This document shows, piece after piece, positions 1-6,917 of a stretch of 11,913 nt of DNA (position 1 is its first letter; the number at the start of each line of letters is the position of its first letter). The notes beneath the pieces are model-generated. The model was given only the letters and a program-made list of their open reading frames with translations, was not told the DNA's origin and searched no databases. The DNA comes from Planctomycetota bacterium (GTDB lineage: Bacteria; Planctomycetota; UBA1135; UBA2386), in the NCBI GenBank assembly GCA_003235605.1, contig QJVU01000073.1, positions 1-11,913 of the forward strand, written 5' to 3'. The position numbers and the translations under genes are program-made.

Positions 1-2
1 AG

Positions 3-134
3 ACCATCACCTGGGTCGGCGGTGACAAGCCGGATGGCATCCTCTAGGAGTACATCGCCGAGAATGTACACGAGATATCCCAGCAGGCCGGCCGGCGCGC
101 CCGCGAACTCAAGGACGTCGGCGAGACACGGCGC
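3..134 (+). pseudogene. Upstream in-frame part of the NapC/NirT-type cytochrome, interrupted by a TAG codon
   Basis: The frame of the cytochrome that follows (ATG at 135) stays open upstream to the window edge except for one TAG at 45-47. Before the stop it reads TITWVGGDKPDGIL. After it comes EYIAENVHEISQQAG and then a charged stretch leading into the CYDCH heme motif. This is the kind of sequence expected just before the first of the C-terminal heme motifs in NapC/NirT-type multiheme cytochromes, so the coding sequence looks continuous across the stop. No ATG, GTG, TTG or CTG occurs in this frame between the stop and 135. The interruption could be a real nonsense mutation (CAG, AAG or GAG to TAG), a sequencing or assembly error, or a recoded stop. 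The sequence alone cannot say which. Confidence 0.6.
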
Positions 135-932
135 ATGGGCTGCTATGACTGCCACAACCGGGTCGGACACGAGTTCACAACGCCCACACGCGCCCTCGAT
201 GAGGCTATGGCGGAGGGCACCATCGACCGTGGCCTTCCCTATATCAAGAAACTCGGGCTCGATATCGTTAGCCAGAGATACGGTACCGTCGCCTCCGCCT
301 ACGATGCCATCAACACTCTGCGCGTCACCTACCACAGCGAATACCCGTGGGTCTTCTTGGAACGCCCAACCCAGCTGCAGGACTCGCTGGATACCCTGGC
401 CTCTATCTACGCCCTAAACGCCAACCCGGAGATGAACGAGGCGAGTTCCGACTATCCCAGCTACATGGGACACATCGATTCCGCCGGCTGCTTCCGCTGC
501 CATGACGGCGGCCACTACAAGATCGTAGACGGCGCCCTCAGCGACGAGCCCATTCCCTCTCGCTGCTCTCTCTGCCACACTTTCCCCTCGTCCGGCGCCG
601 CTGTGACCAATGTCATGATCGGCATCCCACCGAAGACGCACGAGAACAACCTCTGGGTGTTTGAGCACAAGGACATGGCTGGCTCACTTGATGTGGGCAG
701 CACTTCCTGCAACGCCTGTCACAGCCAGACCTACTGCTCCAACTGCCACAACAGTGGCGCCACGTCCGTCAAGCACGACGACATGTACTACGATCACGCC
801 AACGTCATTGCCGGTGCCGGCCAGCAACCCTGTGCCTACTGCCACCAGCGCCCCTTCTGCGTCCGCTGCCACGAGGCAGACAAGGACAAGATCTTCCCCC
901 GCAGCGACGAACTCACCTTGACGCACCCATAG
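135..932 (+). CDS. Multiheme cytochrome c, NapC/NirT-type, C-terminal part (7 visible heme motifs)
   Basis: This 265-residue frame carries seven CXXCH c-type heme motifs: CYDCH at 3, CFRCH at 119, CSLCH at 144, CNACH at 192, CSNCH at 201, CAYCH at 233 and CVRCH at 242. Between the first and second are the segments YPWVFLERP and MGHIDSAGCFRCHDG. From memory, both are typical of NapC/NirT-family periplasmic multiheme cytochromes that pass electrons from quinol or membrane partners to extracytoplasmic acceptors. No signal peptide or membrane anchor follows the ATG at 135, so this start is only the first one available after an in-frame TAG at 45-47. The true N-terminus, with its anchor and further hemes, probably lies left of the window. 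There is no clear ribosome site before 135. The gene runs toward the minus-strand operon that ends at 1025, leaving a 92-nt convergent gap. Family assignment is fairly sure; whether the gene is functional is not. Confidence 0.75.
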   Translation: MGCYDCHNRVGHEFTTPTRALDEAMAEGTIDRGLPYIKKLGLDIVSQRYGTVASAYDAINTLRVTYHSEYPWVFLERPTQLQDSLDTLASIYALNANPEMNEASSDYPSYMGHIDSAGCFRCHDGGHYKIVDGALSDEPIPSRCSLCHTFPSSGAAVTNVMIGIPPKTHENNLWVFEHKDMAGSLDVGSTSCNACHSQTYCSNCHNSGATSVKHDDMYYDHANVIAGAGQQPCAYCHQRPFCVRCHEADKDKIFPRSDELTLTHP

Positions 933-955
933 CTCGCGCCACGCCTGGTTGTTGC

Positions 956-967
956 GGCTGCACAGCC
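956..967. repeat. Short inverted repeat in the convergent gap (weak terminator candidate)
   Basis: The 92-nt gap between the converging cytochrome (ends 932) and NHL-3 (ends 1025) contains GGCTG-CA-CAGCC. As a hairpin this gives only about four base pairs with a four-base loop. No T-run follows on either strand, so it is not a convincing intrinsic terminator. A second weak pairing, GCCC/GGGC, lies around 1022-1034 over the NHL-3 stop codon. Nothing else recognisable lies in the gap. Confidence 0.2.
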
Positions 968-1024
968 CGACGGTCTCGGATGGAGTCCTGCGTCTACTGG
1001 TGCCCTGGGGGTCCGTCCCGCGCC

Positions 1025-2104
1025 CTAACGGGGCCTCTCGGCGATCGGCACCGCTTCAGGTTCGGACAGTGCCAGCGTGATAAGTCCGCCCATCCTGTCT
1101 ACGACGTACAGCGTTCCCCCCGTAATCCGCAGTCCAGCCGGCGCCTGGAAGATCGAATCCGACGTCGCATCATCCTCGCTCCGCCGCCCGATCATCCCCA
1201 GGTACGTCCCGTCGGCGGCGAACACCTCCACGGCCGCCTTCAGACCGTCGCTCACGAACACCTGTCCCTCTCGGTCCACCGCCACCCCCTTGGGTCGCGC
1301 CAGGCTGCCCGCCGTGTCACCCAGCTTCCCGAACTCGTCCGAATAGGCGCCCTCCGGCGATAGCTTCACGACCCGGCCGTTCAGCGTGTCTACTACATAC
1401 AGGTTTCCCGCCTCGTCCGTCGTCAGCGCGGACGGCACGTTGAATCCGTCGTGCCCGCCCGCCCGGGAGCCCGTTCCCGCGGCCGCGGTCAGATTACCGT
1501 CCGAGTCCAGGAGCAGCACCCTGTGGTTGTTGGCATCCGATACAGCAAGGCCGCCGGTCTTCAGGACGGCGATTCCGATCGGCCTTGGCGCCAGCGTATC
1601 ACCGGGACCTGGGGCGAGCGTCAGCGTCTTCTCCACGGTCCCGTCCAGCCCCATCGCGACCACCTGCGAGGCCATGGAGTTCGCAATGTACAGCCGCTCA
1701 CCGTCCGTCGCCAGCGCCATCGGGCCTGCCAGCCCTGCTCCTTCGCCCAGTGCGCCTGTCACCGTCCCGGACGCGTCTAGCTTCAGGACGCGGTTGTTGC
1801 CGCTGTCCAGCACGAAAGTGGCCCCGCCGGCTTCCACCGATGCTGCCGGAAACATCCAGTCCCCGCCTCCGGGTTGCGGCAGCTCGGCCCGCAGCTCGGC
1901 CGGGTATACAAGGTGAGATATCCCCAGCACCGGCAGCCCTTCGTGCTCTTCCCCCGCGCCGTGCTCGCCGGCCGGCAGGAAGGCGACGGCCCCCAGCGCT
2001 GCCCCGGTCACCAGCAACGCCAGCACCCCCAACAGACGGAGTCCCAGGCGGCTTTCAGATGCCTCTGCGTAAGGCCCGTACGGTGGCGACTGATATGCGT
2101 CCAT
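1025..2104 (-). CDS. Membrane-anchored NHL-repeat beta-propeller protein (NHL-3)
   Basis: The protein has 359 residues. It has a short cytoplasmic N-terminus, one transmembrane segment at about residues 21-43 (LLGVLALLVTGAALGAV), and then NHL-type repeats making one beta-propeller outside the membrane. Repeat signatures include FVLDSGNNRVLKLD, GLAVSDANNHRVLLLD and LYVVDTLNGRVVKLSP. It has no cysteine and no heme motif, so it is probably a structural or docking subunit rather than a redox carrier. The frame is open back to 2317, but I chose ATG 2104. It lies 8 nt after the stop of cytochrome A and begins immediately before the anchor, like its paralogue at 6911. Upstream of 2104 the frame only mirrors cytochrome A's coding strand. 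It is closely related to NHL-2, down to the shared DTAGSLARPKGVAVD block. It is the last gene of the operon. Its exact function is unknown. Confidence 0.85.
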   Translation of the reverse strand: MDAYQSPPYGPYAEASESRLGLRLLGVLALLVTGAALGAVAFLPAGEHGAGEEHEGLPVLGISHLVYPAELRAELPQPGGGDWMFPAASVEAGGATFVLDSGNNRVLKLDASGTVTGALGEGAGLAGPMALATDGERLYIANSMASQVVAMGLDGTVEKTLTLAPGPGDTLAPRPIGIAVLKTGGLAVSDANNHRVLLLDSDGNLTAAAGTGSRAGGHDGFNVPSALTTDEAGNLYVVDTLNGRVVKLSPEGAYSDEFGKLGDTAGSLARPKGVAVDREGQVFVSDGLKAAVEVFAADGTYLGMIGRRSEDDATSDSIFQAPAGLRITGGTLYVVDRMGGLITLALSEPEAVPIAERPR

Positions 2105-2112
2105 CGCTGGTC

Positions 2113-2820
2113 CTACTGCCTCGCCCGGTAATGGCAGTTCTGGCACAGGGGCAAGAACTCGTCGTGGGTCGTTGAAATCCCCAGCGTGTTCATCTTGGTC
2201 TCCGGCACCCCACCGTGCGGAGCGTGGCAGGTCAGGCACTGCACGTAGCTTCCCGGTTCCGTCCCTGCGGCGTTCCACAGACGCGTCCCATGGTAGTCGC
2301 CGGCGCCCGGGTCCCACGTAGTGTCCAACGGCTCCTGTTCCAGCACTTCGATATCCACATTAGTGGGATGGTCTTCCGGCCCTGCGTCTGCGTGGCAGTT
2401 CTCGCAGAAGCCTGCGCCCCCTGAGTGCTTCACAAACTTCCCGTATCCCTCATCATGCGGGTCGTGGCACCGGTCGCAGTCCTGTCCCTTGAGCCCTGGA
2501 ACGCTGAGGTGCTCGGGATATCCCTCGGCGAACGCGTATCGGCCCACCGTTGCCACTGTCCCGTCGTGGCAGCTGTAGCAAAGCGGTTTAAGTCCCGAAA
2601 ATTCCTCCTTCGGGTACGGGTCTCCCGCCCATAGCAGCTCCCCGTCCGACTCCCGTGGTATGTGGCATGACACGCAGGACTCGTTGCCCGGCGTCGCCAC
2701 GTCGTGCGGCGTCCCTGAGACGTCCTTTCGCTTCTCTGCCAGTACCAGCCCGCCGCCGCCCAGCACCGCGGCGGCCAGCGCGATAACGAGTCCCGCCTGG
2801 ATCAGCCGCAGCCCATGCAT
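2113..2820 (-). CDS. Exported hexaheme cytochrome c (cytochrome A), doubled-CXXCH type
   Basis: This 235-residue protein has a Sec signal or uncleaved anchor at residues 1-28 (hydrophobic LVIALAAAVLGGGGLVLA) and six CXXCH motifs: CVSCH at 49, CYSCH at 81, CDRCH at 115, CENCH at 139, CLTCH at 195 and CQNCH at 226. The HIPRE, HDGTV and HxPHxE neighbourhoods are characteristic of doubled-CXXCH periplasmic cytochromes. It should carry six c-type hemes outside the membrane and relay electrons to or from the NrfD-2/FeS-2 module. ATG 2820 lies 9 nt after the NrfD-2 stop. NHL-3 follows 8 nt after its own stop, so co-transcription is very likely. Its sister at 7625-6918 has exactly the same length, and its second and third heme motifs sit at identical residue positions. 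Exact electron partner unknown. Confidence 0.88.
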   Translation of the reverse strand: MHGLRLIQAGLVIALAAAVLGGGGLVLAEKRKDVSGTPHDVATPGNESCVSCHIPRESDGELLWAGDPYPKEEFSGLKPLCYSCHDGTVATVGRYAFAEGYPEHLSVPGLKGQDCDRCHDPHDEGYGKFVKHSGGAGFCENCHADAGPEDHPTNVDIEVLEQEPLDTTWDPGAGDYHGTRLWNAAGTEPGSYVQCLTCHAPHGGVPETKMNTLGISTTHDEFLPLCQNCHYRARQ

Positions 2821-2829
2821 GGACGTTAC

Positions 2830-4083
2830 CTAGCGTCCCGTCCTGTCCCAGACGTCGCCCCGCAGTGCCGAAGCTGCCTCCCAGGCCTCCCGGCCGGTCA
2901 CGTCAGGCTCCGGGTGCGTGATTACGTCGTCGACCTGTGGCCGGTCCCAGGGCGGGATGATATTTGCCAGCACCGAGAAGATATAGAACGGCAGGAGGAG
3001 GAACAGCACGGCCGCGGCCACGCCCTCTCGCCCCCCTATCGGCGGTGTGTAGCTTACGAACCCGCGCAGGCTCTTCGATATCTCCTGCCCCCCGATCACC
3101 ACATTCCATCGCATGGCGAACACCCCGACCACCACAAGCGCCGCCGCCAGCAGTGCCACCTGCGTGAACCTCTCCGGCTTCAGGCCGTACGAGAGGGCCA
3201 GGTATGCCAGGATGACCAGTGGCACGAGCGATCCCAGGAATATCTGCACCCCGAAGTAGGTAATCGGTATCTGTTGGGTCATCAGCGTCGAGATCGCCTC
3301 CCAGCTCTCCTCCGCCTCGTAGGCCATGCTCAGCACTTCCAGCCCCTCAATCGCCAGGTCAACGGCCAAGAACCCCAGTAGCCACTTCGTCATCGCGGCC
3401 ACGCAGTCGTGGTCCACCTCTCTGCCGCGGAGCTTTGATACAACGATGTACATCACTATCAGCAGCGCGATCCCCGAGACGATCGCGGATAGCAGGAATA
3501 TCACCGGCATCAGCGGTGTCGACCACCACGGGTTCGCCTTGATCGCTCCGAACAGGAATCCGACGTACCCGTGCAGCATCGCCGCCGAAGGGATTCCCAC
3601 TCCGGCCAGCACCTTGATCAGCCTCTCGTCCACCTCCCGGTCCTCTTCCGTGATCTTTGTGACCCCCAGCGTCGCGATCTTGCACACCAAGCCTCTGATA
3701 CCGCCTGCGTTGCGGGCGTAGTGGACAATGTCCGGGCGGAATACGAGCCAGACCTCAACTGTCACCAGGATCAGGTAGAACAGCCAGATGTACCCGAATC
3801 CCGCCATCGCGGATGTTGGGTTTGGCGTCAGGAATATCTGGAAACCACGCTCCGGCCGGCCCAGGTGCGCCTGCAAAGCGAGCGGCGCCACCAGCAGGAA
3901 CGACAGCGCCACTAGGAGCGACATCGCCGCCACTGGCTTCAGCGCCTTGATGTTGAACACGTGGTACAGCGACGACACGACGAACGCTCCCGCCACCAGC
4001 CCAGTGATAAACGGGTACAGGACGATCAGGATGCTCCACTGGATCTCCGCCTCGTTTGGGTAGATGAAGCCTTCCACCGGCAC
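2830..4083 (-). CDS. NrfD/PsrC-type integral membrane quinone-interacting subunit (NrfD-2)
   Basis: The protein has 417 residues and about eight to ten hydrophobic helices, in the usual size range for NrfD/PsrC proteins. Family marks are LGRPER at residues 74-79, the HGYVGFLFGAIKANPWWSTP segment near 171-190, and RWNVVIGGQ at 325-333. Members of this family anchor extracytoplasmic iron-sulfur subunits and exchange electrons with the quinone pool at the membrane. The start is a GTG at 4083, one nucleotide after the FeS-2 stop, with GAGG four bases upstream; the two are surely translationally coupled. The C-terminal tail from about residue 381 is hydrophilic. It differs clearly from NrfD-1 (longer, ActC/HmcC-like), so the operon has two subtypes. 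I cannot tell quinol oxidation from quinone reduction from the sequence. Confidence 0.9.
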   Translation of the reverse strand: MPVEGFIYPNEAEIQWSILIVLYPFITGLVAGAFVVSSLYHVFNIKALKPVAAMSLLVALSFLLVAPLALQAHLGRPERGFQIFLTPNPTSAMAGFGYIWLFYLILVTVEVWLVFRPDIVHYARNAGGIRGLVCKIATLGVTKITEEDREVDERLIKVLAGVGIPSAAMLHGYVGFLFGAIKANPWWSTPLMPVIFLLSAIVSGIALLIVMYIVVSKLRGREVDHDCVAAMTKWLLGFLAVDLAIEGLEVLSMAYEAEESWEAISTLMTQQIPITYFGVQIFLGSLVPLVILAYLALSYGLKPERFTQVALLAAALVVVGVFAMRWNVVIGGQEISKSLRGFVSYTPPIGGREGVAAAVLFLLLPFYIFSVLANIIPPWDRPQVDDVITHPEPDVTGREAWEAASALRGDVWDRTGR

Positions 4084-4084
4084 G

Positions 4085-4990
4085 CTACCTCACCGCCTCG
4101 TCCAGCCCGATGTACTTCGTTTTCGGCTTCGTGCCCAGTTCTGGCTTCAGCACCTGTACCCGCTCTTCGGCGAGGATCTTGCTGACAGCGCTCTCAGGGT
4201 CGTTCAGGTCCCCGAACACGCGGGCGCCCACCGGGCAGGCATCGACGCAGGCCGGCATCAGCCCCTTCGTGATCCGGTGGTAGCACCACGTGCATTTGTC
4301 GGCCACGCCCGATTGCCCTGTGGGCGTCACCTTGCCCTTCGGCACAAGGTACCGCGTACCGTATGGGCACGCCTGCACACAGTAACGGCAGCCGATGCAC
4401 CGCTCCTGGTTCACCAGCACGATCCCGTCCCGCGTCTTGTACGTCGCCCCGACAGGGCATACCTGCACGCATGGCGAGGCGTCGCACTGGTTGCAGAGTT
4501 TGGGCACGAAGAACGACTTCTCAATCTCCTCCGGGTCTACTTCGTCCCCGTCGTTCGGGAGCGGCACGTAGTTGGGCAGGCCGTTCTCGTTGTAGTCCAC
4601 CGTTGGCTCCACCACCAGCCGCTCTTGGCCGTCCGGGTTGTAGAACCCGTTAATCCCCCCTTCCGGAGAGTCCACCAGCACCTCGCCGTTCTTCAAGAAC
4701 CGGTACCGCTCCACCCACGTGCGGTTGCACTGGGGCTCCCAGGGCACGTTGTTTTCCAGCTTGCAGGCGCGGGCGCAGAGCCCGCAGCCGATGCACTTCG
4801 TCGTGTCCACGATGAACGCCCACGCGTGGTCCTCGGGGTTGTACCGGGCCCACGCCGCGTCCCCCTCGGCGTCAGCGTTTTCCGTCCCGCCGTTGCCACC
4901 CGGGATCACGCCCCGAAGCGTATAGACCAGCATGCCGCCGAACGCGGCATGAGTACCCAGCTTAAGGAACCTTCGCCGTGACAGAGCCAC
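4085..4990 (-). CDS. Tat-exported 4x[4Fe-4S] ferredoxin-like electron-transfer subunit (FeS-2)
   Basis: This 301-residue protein begins with a near-perfect twin-arginine signal (ALSRRRFLKLG), so it is exported folded with its cofactors. Sixteen cysteines fit four [4Fe-4S] clusters of the DmsB/NrfC/HmcB type: C66/69/72/76, C166/169/174/178, C198/201/204/208 and C233/236/248/252, three of the four groups ending in CP. Between the first two groups (residues 80-160) is a longer acidic insert. The start is GTG 4990, one base after the stop of cytochrome C, with a strong GGAGGAGGG ribosome site upstream. NrfD-2 follows after one base. In known complexes such proteins link a catalytic subunit to the NrfD quinone site. 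Here no molybdopterin subunit is adjacent, and hexaheme cytochromes flank the pair, so cytochromes are the likely partners (inference). Confidence 0.92.
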   Translation of the reverse strand: MALSRRRFLKLGTHAAFGGMLVYTLRGVIPGGNGGTENADAEGDAAWARYNPEDHAWAFIVDTTKCIGCGLCARACKLENNVPWEPQCNRTWVERYRFLKNGEVLVDSPEGGINGFYNPDGQERLVVEPTVDYNENGLPNYVPLPNDGDEVDPEEIEKSFFVPKLCNQCDASPCVQVCPVGATYKTRDGIVLVNQERCIGCRYCVQACPYGTRYLVPKGKVTPTGQSGVADKCTWCYHRITKGLMPACVDACPVGARVFGDLNDPESAVSKILAEERVQVLKPELGTKPKTKYIGLDEAVR

Positions 4991-4991
4991 C

Positions 4992-5600
4992 TTACCCGCC
5001 CTCCTCCTTCAAGCTGTGGCAGTTCAGGCACATATCCTCAGTCCGGTCCGCGTGGTTCAGCGGCAGTGGCTGCCACTCGCCCGGCCCGTGACACGCCATG
5101 CAGGCATTGCGGCCCTCAAGCGTGTGTGCCAGCTCCGGCGGGATCCCGGGGTCGTGCGGGTTGTGACAGGAAGTGCAGTCTGCCGCAACAGCACCCACCT
5201 CCGTCGCATGGTCCAGCGGGTCTACTTGCGGGAAGTTCTCCGGCCGGGATTCCAGCCCCGCGTGACACGTCAGGCACAGGTCTCGCGCGTTTGAAAGGAC
5301 CAGCGTCGCGTCTTCACCGGCCCGTGCTGCCTCGATATGCGGCTTCGTCAGGCCGTGGCAGTCCTCGCACCGTACTCCGGTGTGCGCTGACCCTTCCCAG
5401 ACCAGGTTGGTCTCCTCGTGGCACTCCGCGCACGACGTCGAAGCCTCGTGCTGCACCAGGCGTGTCGCCCACGCCCGCGGGTTATCCTCGGCCGAAAGGC
5501 CGATATACTCGATCGATAGCGTTGTGGCGAACGACCTCACGAAGAGGAACGTAATCACGAGCGCTATCAGCAGAGCGCCGGCACGTGCCAGGTGAGACAT
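4992..5600 (-). CDS. Membrane-anchored hexaheme cytochrome c (cytochrome C)
   Basis: The protein has 202 residues, with one N-terminal transmembrane segment (about residues 7-21, AGALLIALVITFLFV) and six CXXCH motifs: CAECH at 57, CEDCH at 78, CLTCH at 109, CTSCH at 142, CMACH at 167 and CLNCH at 191. The anchor followed by dense hemes resembles NrfH/NapC-like or ActA-like membrane cytochromes. It could take electrons from, or give them to, FeS-2/NrfD-2. I start it at ATG 5600, which has GGAGG four bases upstream and lies directly before the anchor. The frame is open back to 5819, but that stretch has no membrane signal and falls in the intergenic gap. It is not a close paralogue of cytochromes A and B: it is shorter and its heme spacing differs. 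It opens the second half of the operon after a 246-nt gap and ends one base before FeS-2. Confidence 0.87.
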   Translation of the reverse strand: MSHLARAGALLIALVITFLFVRSFATTLSIEYIGLSAEDNPRAWATRLVQHEASTSCAECHEETNLVWEGSAHTGVRCEDCHGLTKPHIEAARAGEDATLVLSNARDLCLTCHAGLESRPENFPQVDPLDHATEVGAVAADCTSCHNPHDPGIPPELAHTLEGRNACMACHGPGEWQPLPLNHADRTEDMCLNCHSLKEEGG

Positions 5601-5846
5601 AGTACCTCCGTGTACCAAGATCTGACACGAACGTGCCATCCCGCCATGTGGCGTCCGATGGATTTTTGCCCGGCCAAGTGATAGAGCGACTTCAGGCACA
5701 GCCCCCGTGTACCTGTTACAGGCGCGGGGTAGGTGGCAAAGGTAACGTATCTCTGAACCGATGGCGGCAGCGGAAAACCTGTGTCTGGAGGTAGAGCGGG
5801 CGAGCTTGGCCAGGGCCACGCCGCTCTCAGGCTGGCTGGCTATACG
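5601..5846 (-). promoter_or_regulatory. 246-nt gap inside the operon with several inverted repeats
   Basis: This is the only real gap among the ten minus-strand genes, between the NHL-2 stop (5847) and cytochrome C (5600). It holds CGCCA-TG-TGGCG at 5642-5653, CACG-AA-CGTG at 5626-5635, and a larger imperfect hairpin at 5703-5729. That hairpin has outer arms CCCCG/CGGGG and inner arms CCTGT-T-ACAGG. No hairpin is followed by a T-run, and I find no convincing -35/-10 pair. It could hold a second promoter, an attenuator or a processing site separating the two half-operons. Ribosome site GGAGG sits at 5605-5609. Confidence 0.4.
5703..5729. repeat. Imperfect inverted repeat within the intra-operon gap
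   Basis: Outer arms CCCCG (5703-5707) and CGGGG (5725-5729) enclose an 11-bp palindrome-like core, CCTGTTACAGG (5712-5722), with unequal internal spacers of four and two bases. It could be a hairpin in the transcript or an operator. A related 11-mer, CCTATCACAGG, overlaps the candidate promoter at 11482-11492. Confidence 0.4.
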
Positions 5847-6911
5847 CTAATAAGGGCTCGGCGGCGCCGGTTCCGGCGGTTCGGATAGCTCCAGGACGAC
5901 AAGCCCCGCAAGGCCGTCCATCACGGTCAGAGTGTTCCCCTCTAGAAGGAGTCCGGCGGGGGCCTCGAACACAGAGCCCTCCCCGGCGTCCTGCGGATCG
6001 GCTCTCCCGATCACTCCTAGGTACGCACCGCCCGGTCCGAATACCTCTATCGCTGCTTGGAGGCCGTCGCTGACGAACACTCGTCCTGAAGCGTCTACGG
6101 CTACGCCCTTGGGCCTCGCCAGCGACCCCGCCGTATCCGCCAGACCGCCGAACTGAGCAAGGAAGGCGCCACGCGGCGAGAGCTTGATAACCCGCCCGTT
6201 CAGCGTGTCCACGACGTACACGTTGCCCGCAGCGTCTGTGGTCAGTCCCGCCGGAACGTTGAATCCATCAACGCCGTCGGCTCGCAATCCTTTCCCGGCC
6301 TGTGCCACCACGTTTCCGTTCTGGTCCAGGAAGATGACGCGGTGGTTATCCGCGTCGGAGACAACAATGGTGCCGTCCGGACTGACTGCTATGCCTATTG
6401 GCCGTGGGTTCACGTCGCCCGGCTGTCCCTGCAGGGGAATGGTCTTCAGCAGCTGACCGGCAGTGTTCAGCACCACCACCTCCGACGCCAGCGTGTTCGC
6501 TACGTACAGGGTTGCCCCGTCTGTCGCCATCGCCATCGGCTGGTTAAGAGCGGCCCCCCACTCAGACGAGCTATCCAGCACCCCCAGCACTCGGTCGTCG
6601 TAGTCCATCTTCAAGATACGATTGTTACCCGAATCCAGGACGAACCTGTCTTGACCAATGGCGACGACTCCCGTGGGCAGCAGCCAGCGCTCACCCGCCG
6701 GCTGCGCGATGGCCTGCACCACCTCGGCAGGATACACATGTTGAGACACCTTCCTGCTCACCGGTATGCCTGAGTGTGTGGCTTCGATCGGCGGGAAGAG
6801 AATCGCCAGCACCGCACCAGCTATGATCAGCAGCCCTACGATGAGCACAAGGAGCGGCCGCAGCCCTGACTCTCGCTTCTCCTCCTCCCACGGACCGAAC
6901 TCGCTGTCCAC
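5847..6911 (-). CDS. Membrane-anchored NHL-repeat beta-propeller protein (NHL-2)
   Basis: The protein has 354 residues: an acidic cytoplasmic N-terminus, one transmembrane segment at about 19-39 (PLLVLIVGLLIIAGAVLAILF), then NHL repeats predicted to fold into one extracytoplasmic propeller. Signatures include RFVLDSGNNRILKMD, IVVSDADNHRVIFLD and VYVVDTLNGRVIKLSP. It contains no cysteine. The start is a GTG at 6911, six bases after the stop of cytochrome B, with a purine-rich AAGGGG just upstream. It is a close paralogue of NHL-3 (359 residues), sharing DTAGSLARPKGVAVD exactly and aligning along its full length. It differs from the larger fusion NHL-1. NHL propellers usually serve protein-protein contacts. 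Here the context suggests organising the hexaheme cytochromes at the membrane surface. The short C-terminal tail is proline-rich. Confidence 0.88.
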   Translation of the reverse strand: MDSEFGPWEEEKRESGLRPLLVLIVGLLIIAGAVLAILFPPIEATHSGIPVSRKVSQHVYPAEVVQAIAQPAGERWLLPTGVVAIGQDRFVLDSGNNRILKMDYDDRVLGVLDSSSEWGAALNQPMAMATDGATLYVANTLASEVVVLNTAGQLLKTIPLQGQPGDVNPRPIGIAVSPDGTIVVSDADNHRVIFLDQNGNVVAQAGKGLRADGVDGFNVPAGLTTDAAGNVYVVDTLNGRVIKLSPRGAFLAQFGGLADTAGSLARPKGVAVDASGRVFVSDGLQAAIEVFGPGGAYLGVIGRADPQDAGEGSVFEAPAGLLLEGNTLTVMDGLAGLVVLELSEPPEPAPPSPY

Positions 6912-6917
6912 CGCCCC

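Noticed and set aside
22..417. Plus-strand frame of 131 codons at the left edge
   Set aside because: It is serine- and arginine-rich low-complexity sequence overlapping the cytochrome frame that carries real heme motifs.
2105..2317. N-terminal extension of NHL-3 to an upstream ATG
   Set aside because: It overlaps the coding sequence of cytochrome A in another frame, has no domain, and would bury the membrane anchor. The paralogue NHL-2 lacks it.
4064..4981. Plus-strand open frame of 305 codons
   Set aside because: It lies exactly antisense to FeS-2, which has a Tat signal and sixteen cluster cysteines. The plus-strand product has no recognisable domain and is a GC-rich shadow frame.
5580..5589. 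GGCACGTGCC palindrome, also present at 11536-11545, as a shared operator
   Set aside because: The first copy lies inside codons 4-7 of cytochrome C, and such a GC-rich 10-bp palindrome can easily recur by chance.
5601..5819. N-terminal extension of cytochrome C
   Set aside because: The added 73 residues show no signal or domain, while ATG 5600 has GGAGG and directly precedes the membrane segment.
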